DNA of 64,000 nt from Roseomonas sp. (GTDB lineage Bacteria; Pseudomonadota; Alphaproteobacteria; Acetobacterales; Acetobacteraceae). The notes beneath the pieces are model-generated. The model made no database searches. It was given only the letters and a program-made list of their open reading frames with translations, and was not told the DNA's origin. The stretch covers positions 1-64,000 of the forward strand of contig JADCFA010000018.1 of assembly GCA_020249775.1 (NCBI GenBank). Reading direction: 5' to 3'. Below are positions 34,586 to 43,227 of the stretch, piece after piece (positions within the stretch are counted from its first letter, which is position 1; every line of letters starts with the position of its first letter). The position numbers were made by a program, and so were the translations under genes.

Positions 34586-37500
34586 CCCACAGTCACCCGC
34601 TTGCCTGCTTGAATCTCAGCGATCAGGGTCTCGCGCAGGGTCTCCAGATAGGCGTCAATGTCCCGTTCGTCGGCGAGGTACGGCTTGGCATAGGTGACGC
34701 GCAGCGCACTGGCGGCCACATATTCCGGTTGGGTCTGCGTCGCCGGTGCGCCGCTCGCGCTGTCTCTGAAGCCGCGCGGCTTGTCGCCGTCACCGTCCTT
34801 CTTCGTAGAAGGCGGCGCCGTTAGGCGGCCGAGCAACGTCGGATAGCCGGACGCCCGGAATCCGCTCACGCGCTCCCGGATCACCGCGATCAGCTTGCTG
34901 GTCCCGATGGTATCAAGAACATTTGTGAAGGCTGCCTCAATTTCACGGCGGTCAGCCTCCGACAAGGAAGCAAATTCGGGGAGCGACCGCAGCTTGGCGC
35001 GAAGTTCCTCGACATCGGCAATCGCCGTCTTGCGTGCCGCCGCGAGCCGATTGTCAACCTCCGCCCTCAGGGCATCAAGGGTACCCTTGATCTGCTGGAT
35101 GGCATTGCCCTTGAAGCAATTGGGATCGACCAAAACCTCGTGGATTGCCCGGGCCTGATCTTCGCCGCCATATCCGAAATTGGCGCTTTGATCGGCCAGA
35201 TAGCTCCGCGCCTCGTCATAGATCGCCTTCTGACCACCGCCCATAAAGCGACGGATCGGATCGAGAAGGCCCTCCTTCAGATCGAGTAGTCGATCCTCGT
35301 GCCGACCGAGATCCTGAAGATACCAGGCATAGGGCTTGCCCGTGACCTCGCGGAGCGCGTCCTGGAGATGGCTCAGGTCAGACAGAAAGGGGTAACGCGA
35401 CGATTGCCCTTCCAGGATCGTGAGTTCGGTCTTGAGCGCTCCGAAGGCTTCGGCTGTCTCGATTCCAAGTGCTTTGCCCTCGGTGCCCGCCGGCTGCGCA
35501 TCGAAAAACTCGCGGAAGAATTCCTTGAGCTTGCGCGTCTGAGCCGGCGTGAACTCCACCTGAAGCTCGAGCACGATATTGCCGAGGGCGTGGGCGTTCT
35601 GCAGCCCGCGCAGCAAGGCATCGCCTTCCAACGGGCTGCCGTCCGAGCGCGCTTCGATCTTGCCGCGGCCAAGCAGGCTAGCCGTGGTGCAAAGGATGGC
35701 GGCGTAGGACCAGCCATAGGGCTTGCGCTCGAAGCGCTCCACGACGGCTTTTGCCGTCGTCCTGATGCCGTTGCGCGCGTTTGACTGCGCGAAGTTGAGA
35801 ATCTCCTGCTCGGCTTCCGTGAGATTGGCGGCATCCTCGCCGAACATGCCGTCATTGCCGTGCGTGAGGAACCGGCCGATCTCGTTATCGGAATAGGCAG
35901 CACCGCGCAGCATGCCGAGATTGACGTGGACCTTGTCGACAAGGGTCTGGAACGCACGCTCGACACGCGCCTGAGCATCCTCGGAGCGAACCTCGATTTC
36001 CTCCCCGCGCACGAACAGCCGCGCATCGCCCACCAGAGCGCGAACCTTGAGGGTGAGATCGCGCTGCCGGCTGTTATTCTGCTCGCCCTTCTCGCGGACG
36101 ATGCGCTCGATGCTCGCCTGCTGCGTCACGGACCGCGCCTGACGGACATATTTATCCGTCCGCTTGAAGGTCATCAGGTCGCTGACGAAGCGGTTGTCGG
36201 CATTGAGAACGATGGCGAGTTCGTCCCTCGACATGGTGCGCATGGCGGTCGCTTCGGCGTTGCCGCTCTGTTCGTGAAAGGGCGTGATGACGTTGATCGC
36301 CAGCTCGTAGTCGCGGCCGAGCAGCCGGTCATCGAGGTAGCGCGCAAAGGCGTAGTCCTGCGAGGACGCCTCGTGCTTAAGCTTGCGGCTCTTGATGACC
36401 CCATCGAAAATCAGCGTCTCCAGCTCCTTGGCGATTTCTGCCGTGTCGACTTCGATCGCTTTGATCTCCTGTTCGACGTCCTTCTCCTCATCGGTCAGGA
36501 ACTCGAACAGCTCGCTATTGCGCTGGATGTAGGTGTTCTGCTCAAGCAGGCTCAGCGCCTCATCAACGCGCCGCTTATGCTTTGTTAGGTCCGTGTCGAA
36601 CCTGTCGAGCATTAGGACGGCGATATTGCGGGCAGTCGGCTTGAAGCCCTTGACGTATTTGACCAGAAACAGCGCCTTCAGAATCCGAGTGGCGAATTCG
36701 TCACCCAAGTTCTTCTCGGCAATCAGGATCGATTGCTGGACATTCGATTTGAGCGCAGTGCGGATACCCTCGAACAACTGATCGAATGTCGCAAGCCCAC
36801 CGACCGGCAGTTCCGCCAGCCGCACCGCGACTTCCTGAAAAACGCCCAGCATGGACCGTTCACCGACCGAGCTGTGCTTTCCCTCGAAAGCGTTGTGCTG
36901 AGACAGGTTCTGAATCGACAACTGGAACAGCGGGTACTGGTAGGGAACAAAAGGATAGCTGTGAATGAAATGATCGCGGTCGCGGAAGTTCTCCAGCCGG
37001 ATCGAACCATCCGTGAAGTCGAACAGCGTCTTCAGGTTGTTCGACTCGCGGTGGTAGAGGTCGGACAGAATGCTGATGCCGAACTCGGTCTTTTTGAGCA
37101 GCCGCTTCTGAATCACCTCGGCGACATCAGCGCTGTTGAGTGGCATCCGATTGGCGAAGCGTGCCTGAATCTTGGAGAAGTCGTTCTCCTGTCGCTGGTT
37201 CATATCGCCGATAACTGACGCCATATCCTGCTGCGCCGTGACGATGATCCAGGCCCGACCGCGGCACTTGGTGTTCAAACTCTCCGCAATCGTCTGGAGG
37301 TTCGTCATGAGCTTGACGTTGTCGGCGATGTACTGACCCACCTCATCGACGAAGAAATTCAGCCGGAAGCCAGGCTTCTGGGTTTCGATGTAAGCCCTGA
37401 CCTTCTCGGCAAAATCCTCGATCGACGACCGGAAGTCCTGGCGATACCGCGTCAGGATGCCTTCGCCCTCGGAGGGATTGGCGCCGGTGGCTTGGGCATA

Positions 37501-38118
37501 GGCCTTGGCGACATTCGCGTTCTCCAGCAGTGCCTGCTCGCGTCCGCGCTCCCAGGGTTTCCCCGCAACAGCCTGATAGGCTTCCCTGAACGCCTCAAGC
37601 ACACCGCGACTGTCTAGATCGCGCTCGAACTGCGCGATGTGCGGCTGCTTGCCATAATAGCCGCCCACTTCGTCGAAGACTTTCTGGAATACGGAAAGCA
37701 GGGCGTCGGTCTGCCCCTTGGAAATCACGTCGGCTTTCTGGTCGATATTGAACAGGATGCTCTTCGATGGGATCGACACGGCCTTGCGCAAGTCGGCTGC
37801 GAGAATCTCATTGTGCGCGCACTTCTGTTTGAAAACCTCATAGGCGGGGCTTCCGCCGATGTCCCGGTTCTCCAGTAGGAGTGCCAGCATTTTCAGCAGA
37901 TGCGATTTGCCTGAGCCGAAGAAACCAGAAATCCAGACTCCATTGGCAGTGCCATAATTGTTGTAAGCATCAAGAAATTTTTCGAACTGGCGCTCGATCT
38001 CATTCGTGATGACATATTCCTCAAGCTCAACTTTGAGGCTGGCTTCGTCATCGGCCTTTATGACTCCTTCGATCGCACGATCGACGGGCTTTTCGAAAAT
38101 GTCGCGAAGTGTGGTCAT
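34582..38118 (-). CDS. brxC: BREX P-loop ATPase BrxC
   Basis: A 1178-residue large ATPase of BREX. The N-terminus TLRDIFEKPVDRAIEGVIKAD is typical of the family and Walker A GFFGSGKS is at residues 65-72. A predicted Walker B-type strand is in LNFFVDEVGQYI. Long helical and coiled-coil regions follow. It is required for type 1 BREX function. ATG 38118 is chosen because the conserved N-terminus begins there and the brxB stop lies 8 bases upstream. Its last bases form an ATGA overlap with the inserted ATPase gene, so the insertion did not cost the brxC C-terminus. Confidence 0.94.
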   Translation of the reverse strand: MTTLRDIFEKPVDRAIEGVIKADDEASLKVELEEYVITNEIERQFEKFLDAYNNYGTANGVWISGFFGSGKSHLLKMLALLLENRDIGGSPAYEVFKQKCAHNEILAADLRKAVSIPSKSILFNIDQKADVISKGQTDALLSVFQKVFDEVGGYYGKQPHIAQFERDLDSRGVLEAFREAYQAVAGKPWERGREQALLENANVAKAYAQATGANPSEGEGILTRYRQDFRSSIEDFAEKVRAYIETQKPGFRLNFFVDEVGQYIADNVKLMTNLQTIAESLNTKCRGRAWIIVTAQQDMASVIGDMNQRQENDFSKIQARFANRMPLNSADVAEVIQKRLLKKTEFGISILSDLYHRESNNLKTLFDFTDGSIRLENFRDRDHFIHSYPFVPYQYPLFQLSIQNLSQHNAFEGKHSSVGERSMLGVFQEVAVRLAELPVGGLATFDQLFEGIRTALKSNVQQSILIAEKNLGDEFATRILKALFLVKYVKGFKPTARNIAVLMLDRFDTDLTKHKRRVDEALSLLEQNTYIQRNSELFEFLTDEEKDVEQEIKAIEVDTAEIAKELETLIFDGVIKSRKLKHEASSQDYAFARYLDDRLLGRDYELAINVITPFHEQSGNAEATAMRTMSRDELAIVLNADNRFVSDLMTFKRTDKYVRQARSVTQQASIERIVREKGEQNNSRQRDLTLKVRALVGDARLFVRGEEIEVRSEDAQARVERAFQTLVDKVHVNLGMLRGAAYSDNEIGRFLTHGNDGMFGEDAANLTEAEQEILNFAQSNARNGIRTTAKAVVERFERKPYGWSYAAILCTTASLLGRGKIEARSDGSPLEGDALLRGLQNAHALGNIVLELQVEFTPAQTRKLKEFFREFFDAQPAGTEGKALGIETAEAFGALKTELTILEGQSSRYPFLSDLSHLQDALREVTGKPYAWYLQDLGRHEDRLLDLKEGLLDPIRRFMGGGQKAIYDEARSYLADQSANFGYGGEDQARAIHEVLVDPNCFKGNAIQQIKGTLDALRAEVDNRLAAARKTAIADVEELRAKLRSLPEFASLSEADRREIEAAFTNVLDTIGTSKLIAVIRERVSGFRASGYPTLLGRLTAPPSTKKDGDGDKPRGFRDSASGAPATQTQPEYVAASALRVTYAKPYLADERDIDAYLETLRETLIAEIQAGKRVTVG

Positions 38119-38125
38119 GTGCCCC

Positions 38126-38737
38126 TCAGATCTCATAATGCGTGATATCGAATGCCCGGTAGTATTTGTCGTCGTGCAGGATACCGAACAAATCGAGTGA
38201 AGCACCGGTATCCAAGCTTTGTGTGTATTTGCCGGGAAAGAACATCACCGTTGGCTTTTCCTTGGCGGTGCTCTGGAGGTTATTCAACACATTGTGGGAT
38301 CGGATATAGGGGTAGACCTCGCCGACACCGGACAGGAACAGAACGTCGAACTCCCGCTGCGCAAGAAGGGCACCAATTTCTGGAATGAGATGAGTTTCCG
38401 GATCGAGAACCCCTTGCAAAAGCTCTTTCAACTCGTCCTTTCCAATGCTTGGCTCCGCCGCGAGAACGTCATCCCAAATGCCACGGTTGTGCAGCAGCGA
38501 GATGCTGAGGTCATAGAGGTTGATCTCAAACACTCGTACGCCGCGGTTCTCGAGTTGCTTCACGAGGCTCGCGCGCAACGTCTCCATGCCGTCCGCCTCC
38601 TCAGCCGGATAAGGGCAAATGAAGAACGGCACTTCATTGCCGAGGCCCTGCTTCTTCAAGAATCTGTCGCTGGCGATCACCCTGAGAAGGTGGTCGAAGC
38701 GGTCCTTAGCAGTTGCCGTCTTGCTCAACCGCGCCAT
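38126..38737 (-). CDS. brxB: BREX protein BrxB (DUF1788)
   Basis: A 203-residue DUF1788 protein. Family features include the FDHLLRVIASDRFL start, the VPFFICPYPAEE strand, FEINLYDLSISLL, a DVLFLSGVGEVYPYIRSH segment and the C-terminal VMFFPGKYTQSL with YRAFDI. It is a small core component of type 1 BREX with no known catalytic activity. Its ATG shares one base with the brxA stop (TAATG). Confidence 0.93.
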   Translation of the reverse strand: MARLSKTATAKDRFDHLLRVIASDRFLKKQGLGNEVPFFICPYPAEEADGMETLRASLVKQLENRGVRVFEINLYDLSISLLHNRGIWDDVLAAEPSIGKDELKELLQGVLDPETHLIPEIGALLAQREFDVLFLSGVGEVYPYIRSHNVLNNLQSTAKEKPTVMFFPGKYTQSLDTGASLDLFGILHDDKYYRAFDITHYEI

Positions 38738-39357
38738 TATCTTTTCCTCCCCACAAGCCGTGCGGTCCCTGGGAAGTATCCGAGTTCATCGGGGTCTCCG
38801 GCGTCAATCGCAGCCAGAACTCGTGGCGACAACATCGCCCCGAGTATTCGGTTGTCCTGCGACACGATCTCAGCTTCGCGCATCAGGCGAAACAGCACCG
38901 CACGAAGCTTGGCGCGCGTAGACTCCGACAGCGCCGAGAGCTTCGGCGACCATTCCTCCTTCGCTGACAGAAAGGCGTCGAAATCGTCGTAAGTGAGGGT
39001 TGTGCGAAGCGATAAGAACCTGTCGCCCACCACCTCGACGGCAAACTCGGCGATGAACCGGTAGGTACGGCAGGCCGCGAGCCATAGAAGTGCTGCCTGC
39101 TCGCTCCGCTCGCCTTCCATCAGCAGCGCTAGTTCATAGCTAGAAAGTCGCTTCAAGCGATTTACGATCTCCCGAATGGACCGGCGCGCGGAACTGGCCT
39201 TCCGCACGGGAAACGCCCCCCTCTCTTGGGCGGCGATTACCGTCGCTTCCCAATCGCTGCCGGATGCATGCAGGCGGGCAATGGCCACGCTTTCGTTGAT
39301 GTAGAGACCGCCGGTCCCAAAGGACATCAGATACGGCTGTTCCTGCGAACGCTCCAT
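38737..39357 (-). CDS. brxA: BREX protein BrxA (DUF1819)
   Basis: A 206-residue DUF1819 protein. The characteristic start is SFGTGGLYINESVAIA, then REIVNRLKRLSSYELALL, WLAACRTYRFIAEFAVEVV and a helical C-terminus. BrxA is a small, possibly DNA-binding core BREX component. ATG 39357 shares one base with the stop of the regulator gene upstream; a TTG 3 bases earlier is less likely. Order regulator-brxA-brxB-brxC matches regulated type 1 BREX loci. Confidence 0.92.
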   Translation of the reverse strand: MERSQEQPYLMSFGTGGLYINESVAIARLHASGSDWEATVIAAQERGAFPVRKASSARRSIREIVNRLKRLSSYELALLMEGERSEQAALLWLAACRTYRFIAEFAVEVVGDRFLSLRTTLTYDDFDAFLSAKEEWSPKLSALSESTRAKLRAVLFRLMREAEIVSQDNRILGAMLSPRVLAAIDAGDPDELGYFPGTARLVGRKR

Positions 39358-40280
39358 CAAGCCTCTCCGACCTTTTTCGGAGTCTGCTCGACCTCGCCGA
39401 ACTCAAAATCCGCGCGGCGCAACGCCCGTTCTGTCTCATGGGGATTGAGCGCAACGATATGCTGGGCGCGCGCATTCTGCTGGCTTGCGTCCCCCAAGAG
39501 ACCGAGCCGCTTGAGTACGTAGAACAGCATGGCATAGCGAACCGAGAGGACGGCACGCTCATTCGTCATCCCATAGTCCTTCGCAACCACTGCGCGTTGA
39601 CTTTGGGTCAGCCCTGGATGCGGGCCGATTTCAATATCGAATGTCTTTTTCCACAAGGCATCCTGATCACCCCCTGGGCCAGGCACGTCCATGTGGCGCA
39701 CGCCGAGAATCCTCGGCAGCAGGAAATCCTTGTACTTTTCATCGATATGACAATAGCCGCGCACATGCCAACGGAAGCCATCGTAGCCGAAGGCATGCGG
39801 CGTCATGCGCCGCCACATTGGATCGGTTCGCCTGCTTCCCATCGACTGATAATAGATTTCGAGCGAACGGTTCTCGCGAACCGCTTGGAGAACGGCCTTC
39901 AACACACCTGTATCCACCTCGCGGCGCGGCGTCAGTGCGATGTCGGTCTCAGGCGGATTCGCGATCCAGGAGTCGCCGGGATCAGCAAGGCCTTCCGCCA
40001 ATGATCGTAGACGCGACAGATACCCGTCTGGATCCGGCTTAAGGAAAACCGGCGAGAACTGAGGCCCAGCGACATACCGCTTTGCGCTCTTGTCATAGAT
40101 CGCGTTCTGGGGCGCTCGCTCCTGATAGAGCGTCAAGTCCTTCGAAGCCTGGGGAACGGACACGTCGAACGTCTCGATGATGTCGGAGCGGTTGACCCCG
40201 CCCTCCCAGAGCAGCCGAAATTCAATGAACTCGAGCCGGCGCTCCACCCCCCATTTCAACGTCGCAGCGACCGCTCGCAT
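39357..40280 (-). CDS. brxR: WYL-domain transcriptional regulator, BrxR-like
   Basis: A 307-residue regulator at the head of the BREX operon. It has an N-terminal winged helix-turn-helix (RLEFIEFRLLWEGGVNRSDI, FDVSVPQASKDL), a middle WYL domain (HAFGYDGFRWHVRGYCHID) and a C-terminal extension. Known BrxR proteins have the same wHTH-WYL-WCX layout and repress their own BREX operon by binding an operator upstream. It overlaps brxA by one base, so it should autoregulate the whole unit. The divergent region 40281-40408 is where its operator would lie; it could then also govern the plus-strand genes. The symbol is given by analogy of position and architecture. Confidence 0.85.
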   Translation of the reverse strand: MRAVAATLKWGVERRLEFIEFRLLWEGGVNRSDIIETFDVSVPQASKDLTLYQERAPQNAIYDKSAKRYVAGPQFSPVFLKPDPDGYLSRLRSLAEGLADPGDSWIANPPETDIALTPRREVDTGVLKAVLQAVRENRSLEIYYQSMGSRRTDPMWRRMTPHAFGYDGFRWHVRGYCHIDEKYKDFLLPRILGVRHMDVPGPGGDQDALWKKTFDIEIGPHPGLTQSQRAVVAKDYGMTNERAVLSVRYAMLFYVLKRLGLLGDASQQNARAQHIVALNPHETERALRRADFEFGEVEQTPKKVGEA

Positions 40281-40408
40281 CACCTTCAGTCTCTCCGTCG
40301 ACGATGGGGATAAAATCTATATGGACACATCAGAGTGACCCGTGTAATTATTATTCTCATCAGCGGCGCTCGTCAATGGGGATCAGCGTTCGGATTGGGA
40401 GGCGACAG
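40281..40408. promoter_or_regulatory. Divergent promoter region between BREX and the AddAB-like operon
   Basis: 128 bases separate the starts of the WYL regulator and the small basic protein. The middle (40305-40370) is AT-rich (TATATGG, TAATTATTATTC), in contrast with both operons. An interrupted inverted repeat ACAC-13-GTGT is present at 40325-40345, a weak operator candidate. I cannot assign -35/-10 boxes with confidence. A GGGAGG at 40397-40402 serves the plus-strand start. Confidence 0.5.
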
Positions 40409-40561
40409 ATGCCGAAGCACGGTTCGAAAGGCGAAGTCACCAGCAGGCCAGCAGCCACGGCCGCCTCGATGGTTTTGCGGGCCCCCAAGAGCGACAAGGT
40501 TGCGAAGACGGCCGCCGCGTCGGCGCTAACCCAGCGTCCAAATAAGAAGAAGCACCCGTAA
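40409..40561 (+). CDS. Small basic protein at the head of the nuclease-helicase operon
   Basis: A 50-residue, lysine-, alanine- and serine-rich peptide (MPKHGSKGEV at the start, KTAAASALTQ and PNKKKHP at the end). GGGAGG lies 6 bases before ATG 40409, and the AddB-like gene follows after 11 bases with its own AGGAGG, so it is probably expressed. The KTAAASALTQ pattern recalls short uncharacterised bacterial proteins with KSAAGSALSQ-like segments. No function is known; a nucleic-acid- or protein-binding accessory role is only a guess from charge. Confidence 0.65.
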   Translation: MPKHGSKGEVTSRPAATAASMVLRAPKSDKVAKTAAASALTQRPNKKKHP

Positions 40562-40572
40562 GGAGGGCGGCC

Positions 40573-43227
40573 ATGACCATCGCGCTTCGCTCCACCCTGG
40601 TCGTTCACGGTCGTCTCGCCATGCGGGAGCGCCGGCTGGCGGCTGGCCGTGACCGTCGTCATGGCCTTCAGATCATGTCGTTCGAGCAGGCCGCCGTCCG
40701 GCTGGCTGGAGGCTTCGTTCGCCCTATCGACGACGAGAGCCTGCGTGCGGCCATCCAGGCCGTCCTGCCCGCCACGCCGATGGGCGAACTTGAGAGCATC
40801 AAGGCTCTTCCCGGCATGATCGACGCGGCGGCCGACACGCTGCACAAAGTCTGGCGCGCGGGAATTGATCTTGCCGCATGCGCGGGCGACCATCCGCGTC
40901 TCGCCGCCATCGCGCGCCTAGAATCGGCCGTCCTCGATCAACTTCCGCCCGGGATGATGCGGCCTGTCGACATCGTTGCAGCCGCGACCGCCCGCATCGC
41001 TCATGCGCCGGCCATCCTCGGGCCGATGGAGATCGTCGGTCTTACCGAACTTTCGCCCTGCTGGCGGCCACTGCTCCAGGACCTAACTGCCCATATCCCG
41101 GTGCAGTGGACGGCCGGCCCGAGAAGCGTTCCCGCCTGGCTGGACGGCATCGGCGTCACGGTCGCGCATGCAGCGGCACAATCGCCAGCGATCAGCACCG
41201 TCAGCGCCGCGACCGCCTATCATGAGGCCATCGAGGCGATGCGCTGGGCGCGCAGCCTGCTCGCCAGTGGCGTCTCACCCTCGGAGATCGCCATCGCGAC
41301 CGCATCGCCGGCCGACTATGACGATCATTTCCTGGCCCTGCGCGCCGACGCCAACATCGACCTGCACTTCGTCCACGGCGTGCGCACCGTCACCACCCGC
41401 GAGGGCCAGACGGCCGCAGCGCTGGCCGACATCGTGGTCCGTGGCCTGTCGCAATCGCGGCTGCGTCGCCTCGCGGCGCTCTGCCGGGACAGCCGGCCAT
41501 TGGAGACCCTGCCTGAAGGCTGGCTGCGCGCCCTGCCGACCGATGCGCCGCTCTCGACGCCGGGCGCCTGGAACCGCCTGCTGAGCCGGTTGGCGCCCGA
41601 AGACTGGCCCGACGGTGCCGACCATGTCCCGGCGCTGCGCGCGGCGGTCGAGATTATGGCGAAAGGGCCAGACGGCGCCAGCGAGATCGGAGAAGCCTTC
41701 CTCAAAGGCCGCGCGCTCGCGATCTGGCGCAAGGCGCTGCTCGCCGGCCCTGCTGCCTCGATCGACGCGACTCTGGAAACCTTGAAGCAGGACGACGGAC
41801 TGGAAGCATGCGTCTCCGTCGCCTGGATGCCCGCCAGCGCGCTCGCAGCTTCGCCTCGCCGCTTTGTGCGGCTCCTCGGCCTCAACTCCTCGCGTTGGCC
41901 GCGGGGGATCGCCGAGGACCGGCTGATCCCGGACCACATCATCCCGACCCCTGTGCTCGACCCGCTGCCGGTCAATCTCGCCGATCGCCGCGATTTCGAA
42001 ACAATCCTCGCCACGACGGCCGACACCGTCGTTGTCTCGCGCGCCCGGCGCGACAGCGATGGGCGTCTCCTGGGACGAAGTCCCTTGCTCGCCGAACATG
42101 GCGACGAAACCTATCTGCGCCGGAATGCGCCGCCAGGACACGCCTTCAGCGAGACCGACCGCCTCATGGCCCAGCCCCAGGAGTTTGCCAATGATCCGCA
42201 AGCGGTCAGCACGCGCGGTTGCTGGCGCGACTGGCGGCAGGCGGAGATCACCCCTCATGACGGACTCGTGAGGGCGGATCATCCGCTCATTCTCGCCATC
42301 CTCAGCCGCACCCAATCGGCCAGCTCGTTGCGCCGCTTGCTGCGAAATCCGCTTAGCTTCCTGTGGGTCTATGCGTTCGGATGGCGTGAACCTCAGAGCA
42401 GCGCAGAACCGCTTGTGCTCGACGCACTCGGGATCGGTGACCTCGTCCACATGGTTCTCGACCGCGCCTTGCGCAAACTCGAAACCGGAGGCGGCCTTGT
42501 GTCCGCCAACATCGAAGCCATCGAAACAGCGGTAGCAGAGGCCGCGCAGGCCGTCGCCGCTGATTGGGAAAGCGAACGTCCGGTTCCACCGGCCGTCATC
42601 TGGCGGCGCACACTCGAAGACGCTCGCGTGATGGCGGGCCGAGCCCTGTCCTATGGCGAAGATGTCCTGCCGGGCGCGCGATCCTACGGTGAGGTACCCT
42701 TCGGTGGATCGGAGCCGAAATCCGATGCAGAAACGCCTTGGGATGCGCGCAAGCCAGTCACGATTCCCGACACGGGCTTCAGCATCGCCGGCTATATCGA
42801 CCGGCTGGATATCTCGGGCGACGGCAAACGTGCGCTGGTGCGCGACTACAAGACCGGCAAGCCGCTAGGTAGTGGCGCCCAGCTGAACGGCGGACGCGAG
42901 CTTCAACGCTGCCTCTATGCTTTCGCGGTTAAGGCGCTCCTCGGCGACGACGTCGCCATCAGCGCCTCGCTGCTCTATCCCCGCGAGCCTGTGGATCTTC
43001 AGCTCGACGATCCCGAAGCCGTTCTGGCTGAGATCAAAGGCTTTCTGCGCGCGGCAAGGTCGAGTCTCGCCGGCGGCGCGGCCCTGCCTGGCCCGGACAC
43101 CGGCGGCGACTATGACGACCTCGCCTTCGCCCTGCCAGCCAACGCCACCGCCACCTATTGCAAACGCAAAATGCCGGCAGCCACGGAGCGGCTTGGCGAA
43201 GTCGCTCAGGTCTGGGAGGCGGAATGA
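40573..43227 (+). CDS. AddB-like protein with C-terminal PD-(D/E)XK nuclease
   Basis: An 884-residue protein. The N-terminal part resembles an inactivated UvrD-like fold: no Walker A is visible where AddB or RexB would have one. The C-terminal nuclease core shows GYIDRLDIS (Asp743/Asp746) and VRDYKTGKP (Asp758-Tyr-Lys760), the usual PD-(D/E)XK arrangement. Housekeeping AddB ligates an Fe-S cluster with four cysteines around the nuclease. Here the first position reads RNPLSFLW, without cysteine, and only one cysteine (TYCKRK) lies near the C-terminus, so the cluster is absent. It is coupled by ATGA to the AddA-like gene; the two should form a heterodimer. Confidence 0.82.
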   Translation: MTIALRSTLVVHGRLAMRERRLAAGRDRRHGLQIMSFEQAAVRLAGGFVRPIDDESLRAAIQAVLPATPMGELESIKALPGMIDAAADTLHKVWRAGIDLAACAGDHPRLAAIARLESAVLDQLPPGMMRPVDIVAAATARIAHAPAILGPMEIVGLTELSPCWRPLLQDLTAHIPVQWTAGPRSVPAWLDGIGVTVAHAAAQSPAISTVSAATAYHEAIEAMRWARSLLASGVSPSEIAIATASPADYDDHFLALRADANIDLHFVHGVRTVTTREGQTAAALADIVVRGLSQSRLRRLAALCRDSRPLETLPEGWLRALPTDAPLSTPGAWNRLLSRLAPEDWPDGADHVPALRAAVEIMAKGPDGASEIGEAFLKGRALAIWRKALLAGPAASIDATLETLKQDDGLEACVSVAWMPASALAASPRRFVRLLGLNSSRWPRGIAEDRLIPDHIIPTPVLDPLPVNLADRRDFETILATTADTVVVSRARRDSDGRLLGRSPLLAEHGDETYLRRNAPPGHAFSETDRLMAQPQEFANDPQAVSTRGCWRDWRQAEITPHDGLVRADHPLILAILSRTQSASSLRRLLRNPLSFLWVYAFGWREPQSSAEPLVLDALGIGDLVHMVLDRALRKLETGGGLVSANIEAIETAVAEAAQAVAADWESERPVPPAVIWRRTLEDARVMAGRALSYGEDVLPGARSYGEVPFGGSEPKSDAETPWDARKPVTIPDTGFSIAGYIDRLDISGDGKRALVRDYKTGKPLGSGAQLNGGRELQRCLYAFAVKALLGDDVAISASLLYPREPVDLQLDDPEAVLAEIKGFLRAARSSLAGGAALPGPDTGGDYDDLAFALPANATATYCKRKMPAATERLGEVAQVWEAE

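Noticed and set aside
40325-40345. Strong BrxR operator at the ACAC-13-GTGT repeat
   Set aside because: Only four bases per arm match; too weak to annotate as a site beyond a candidate.
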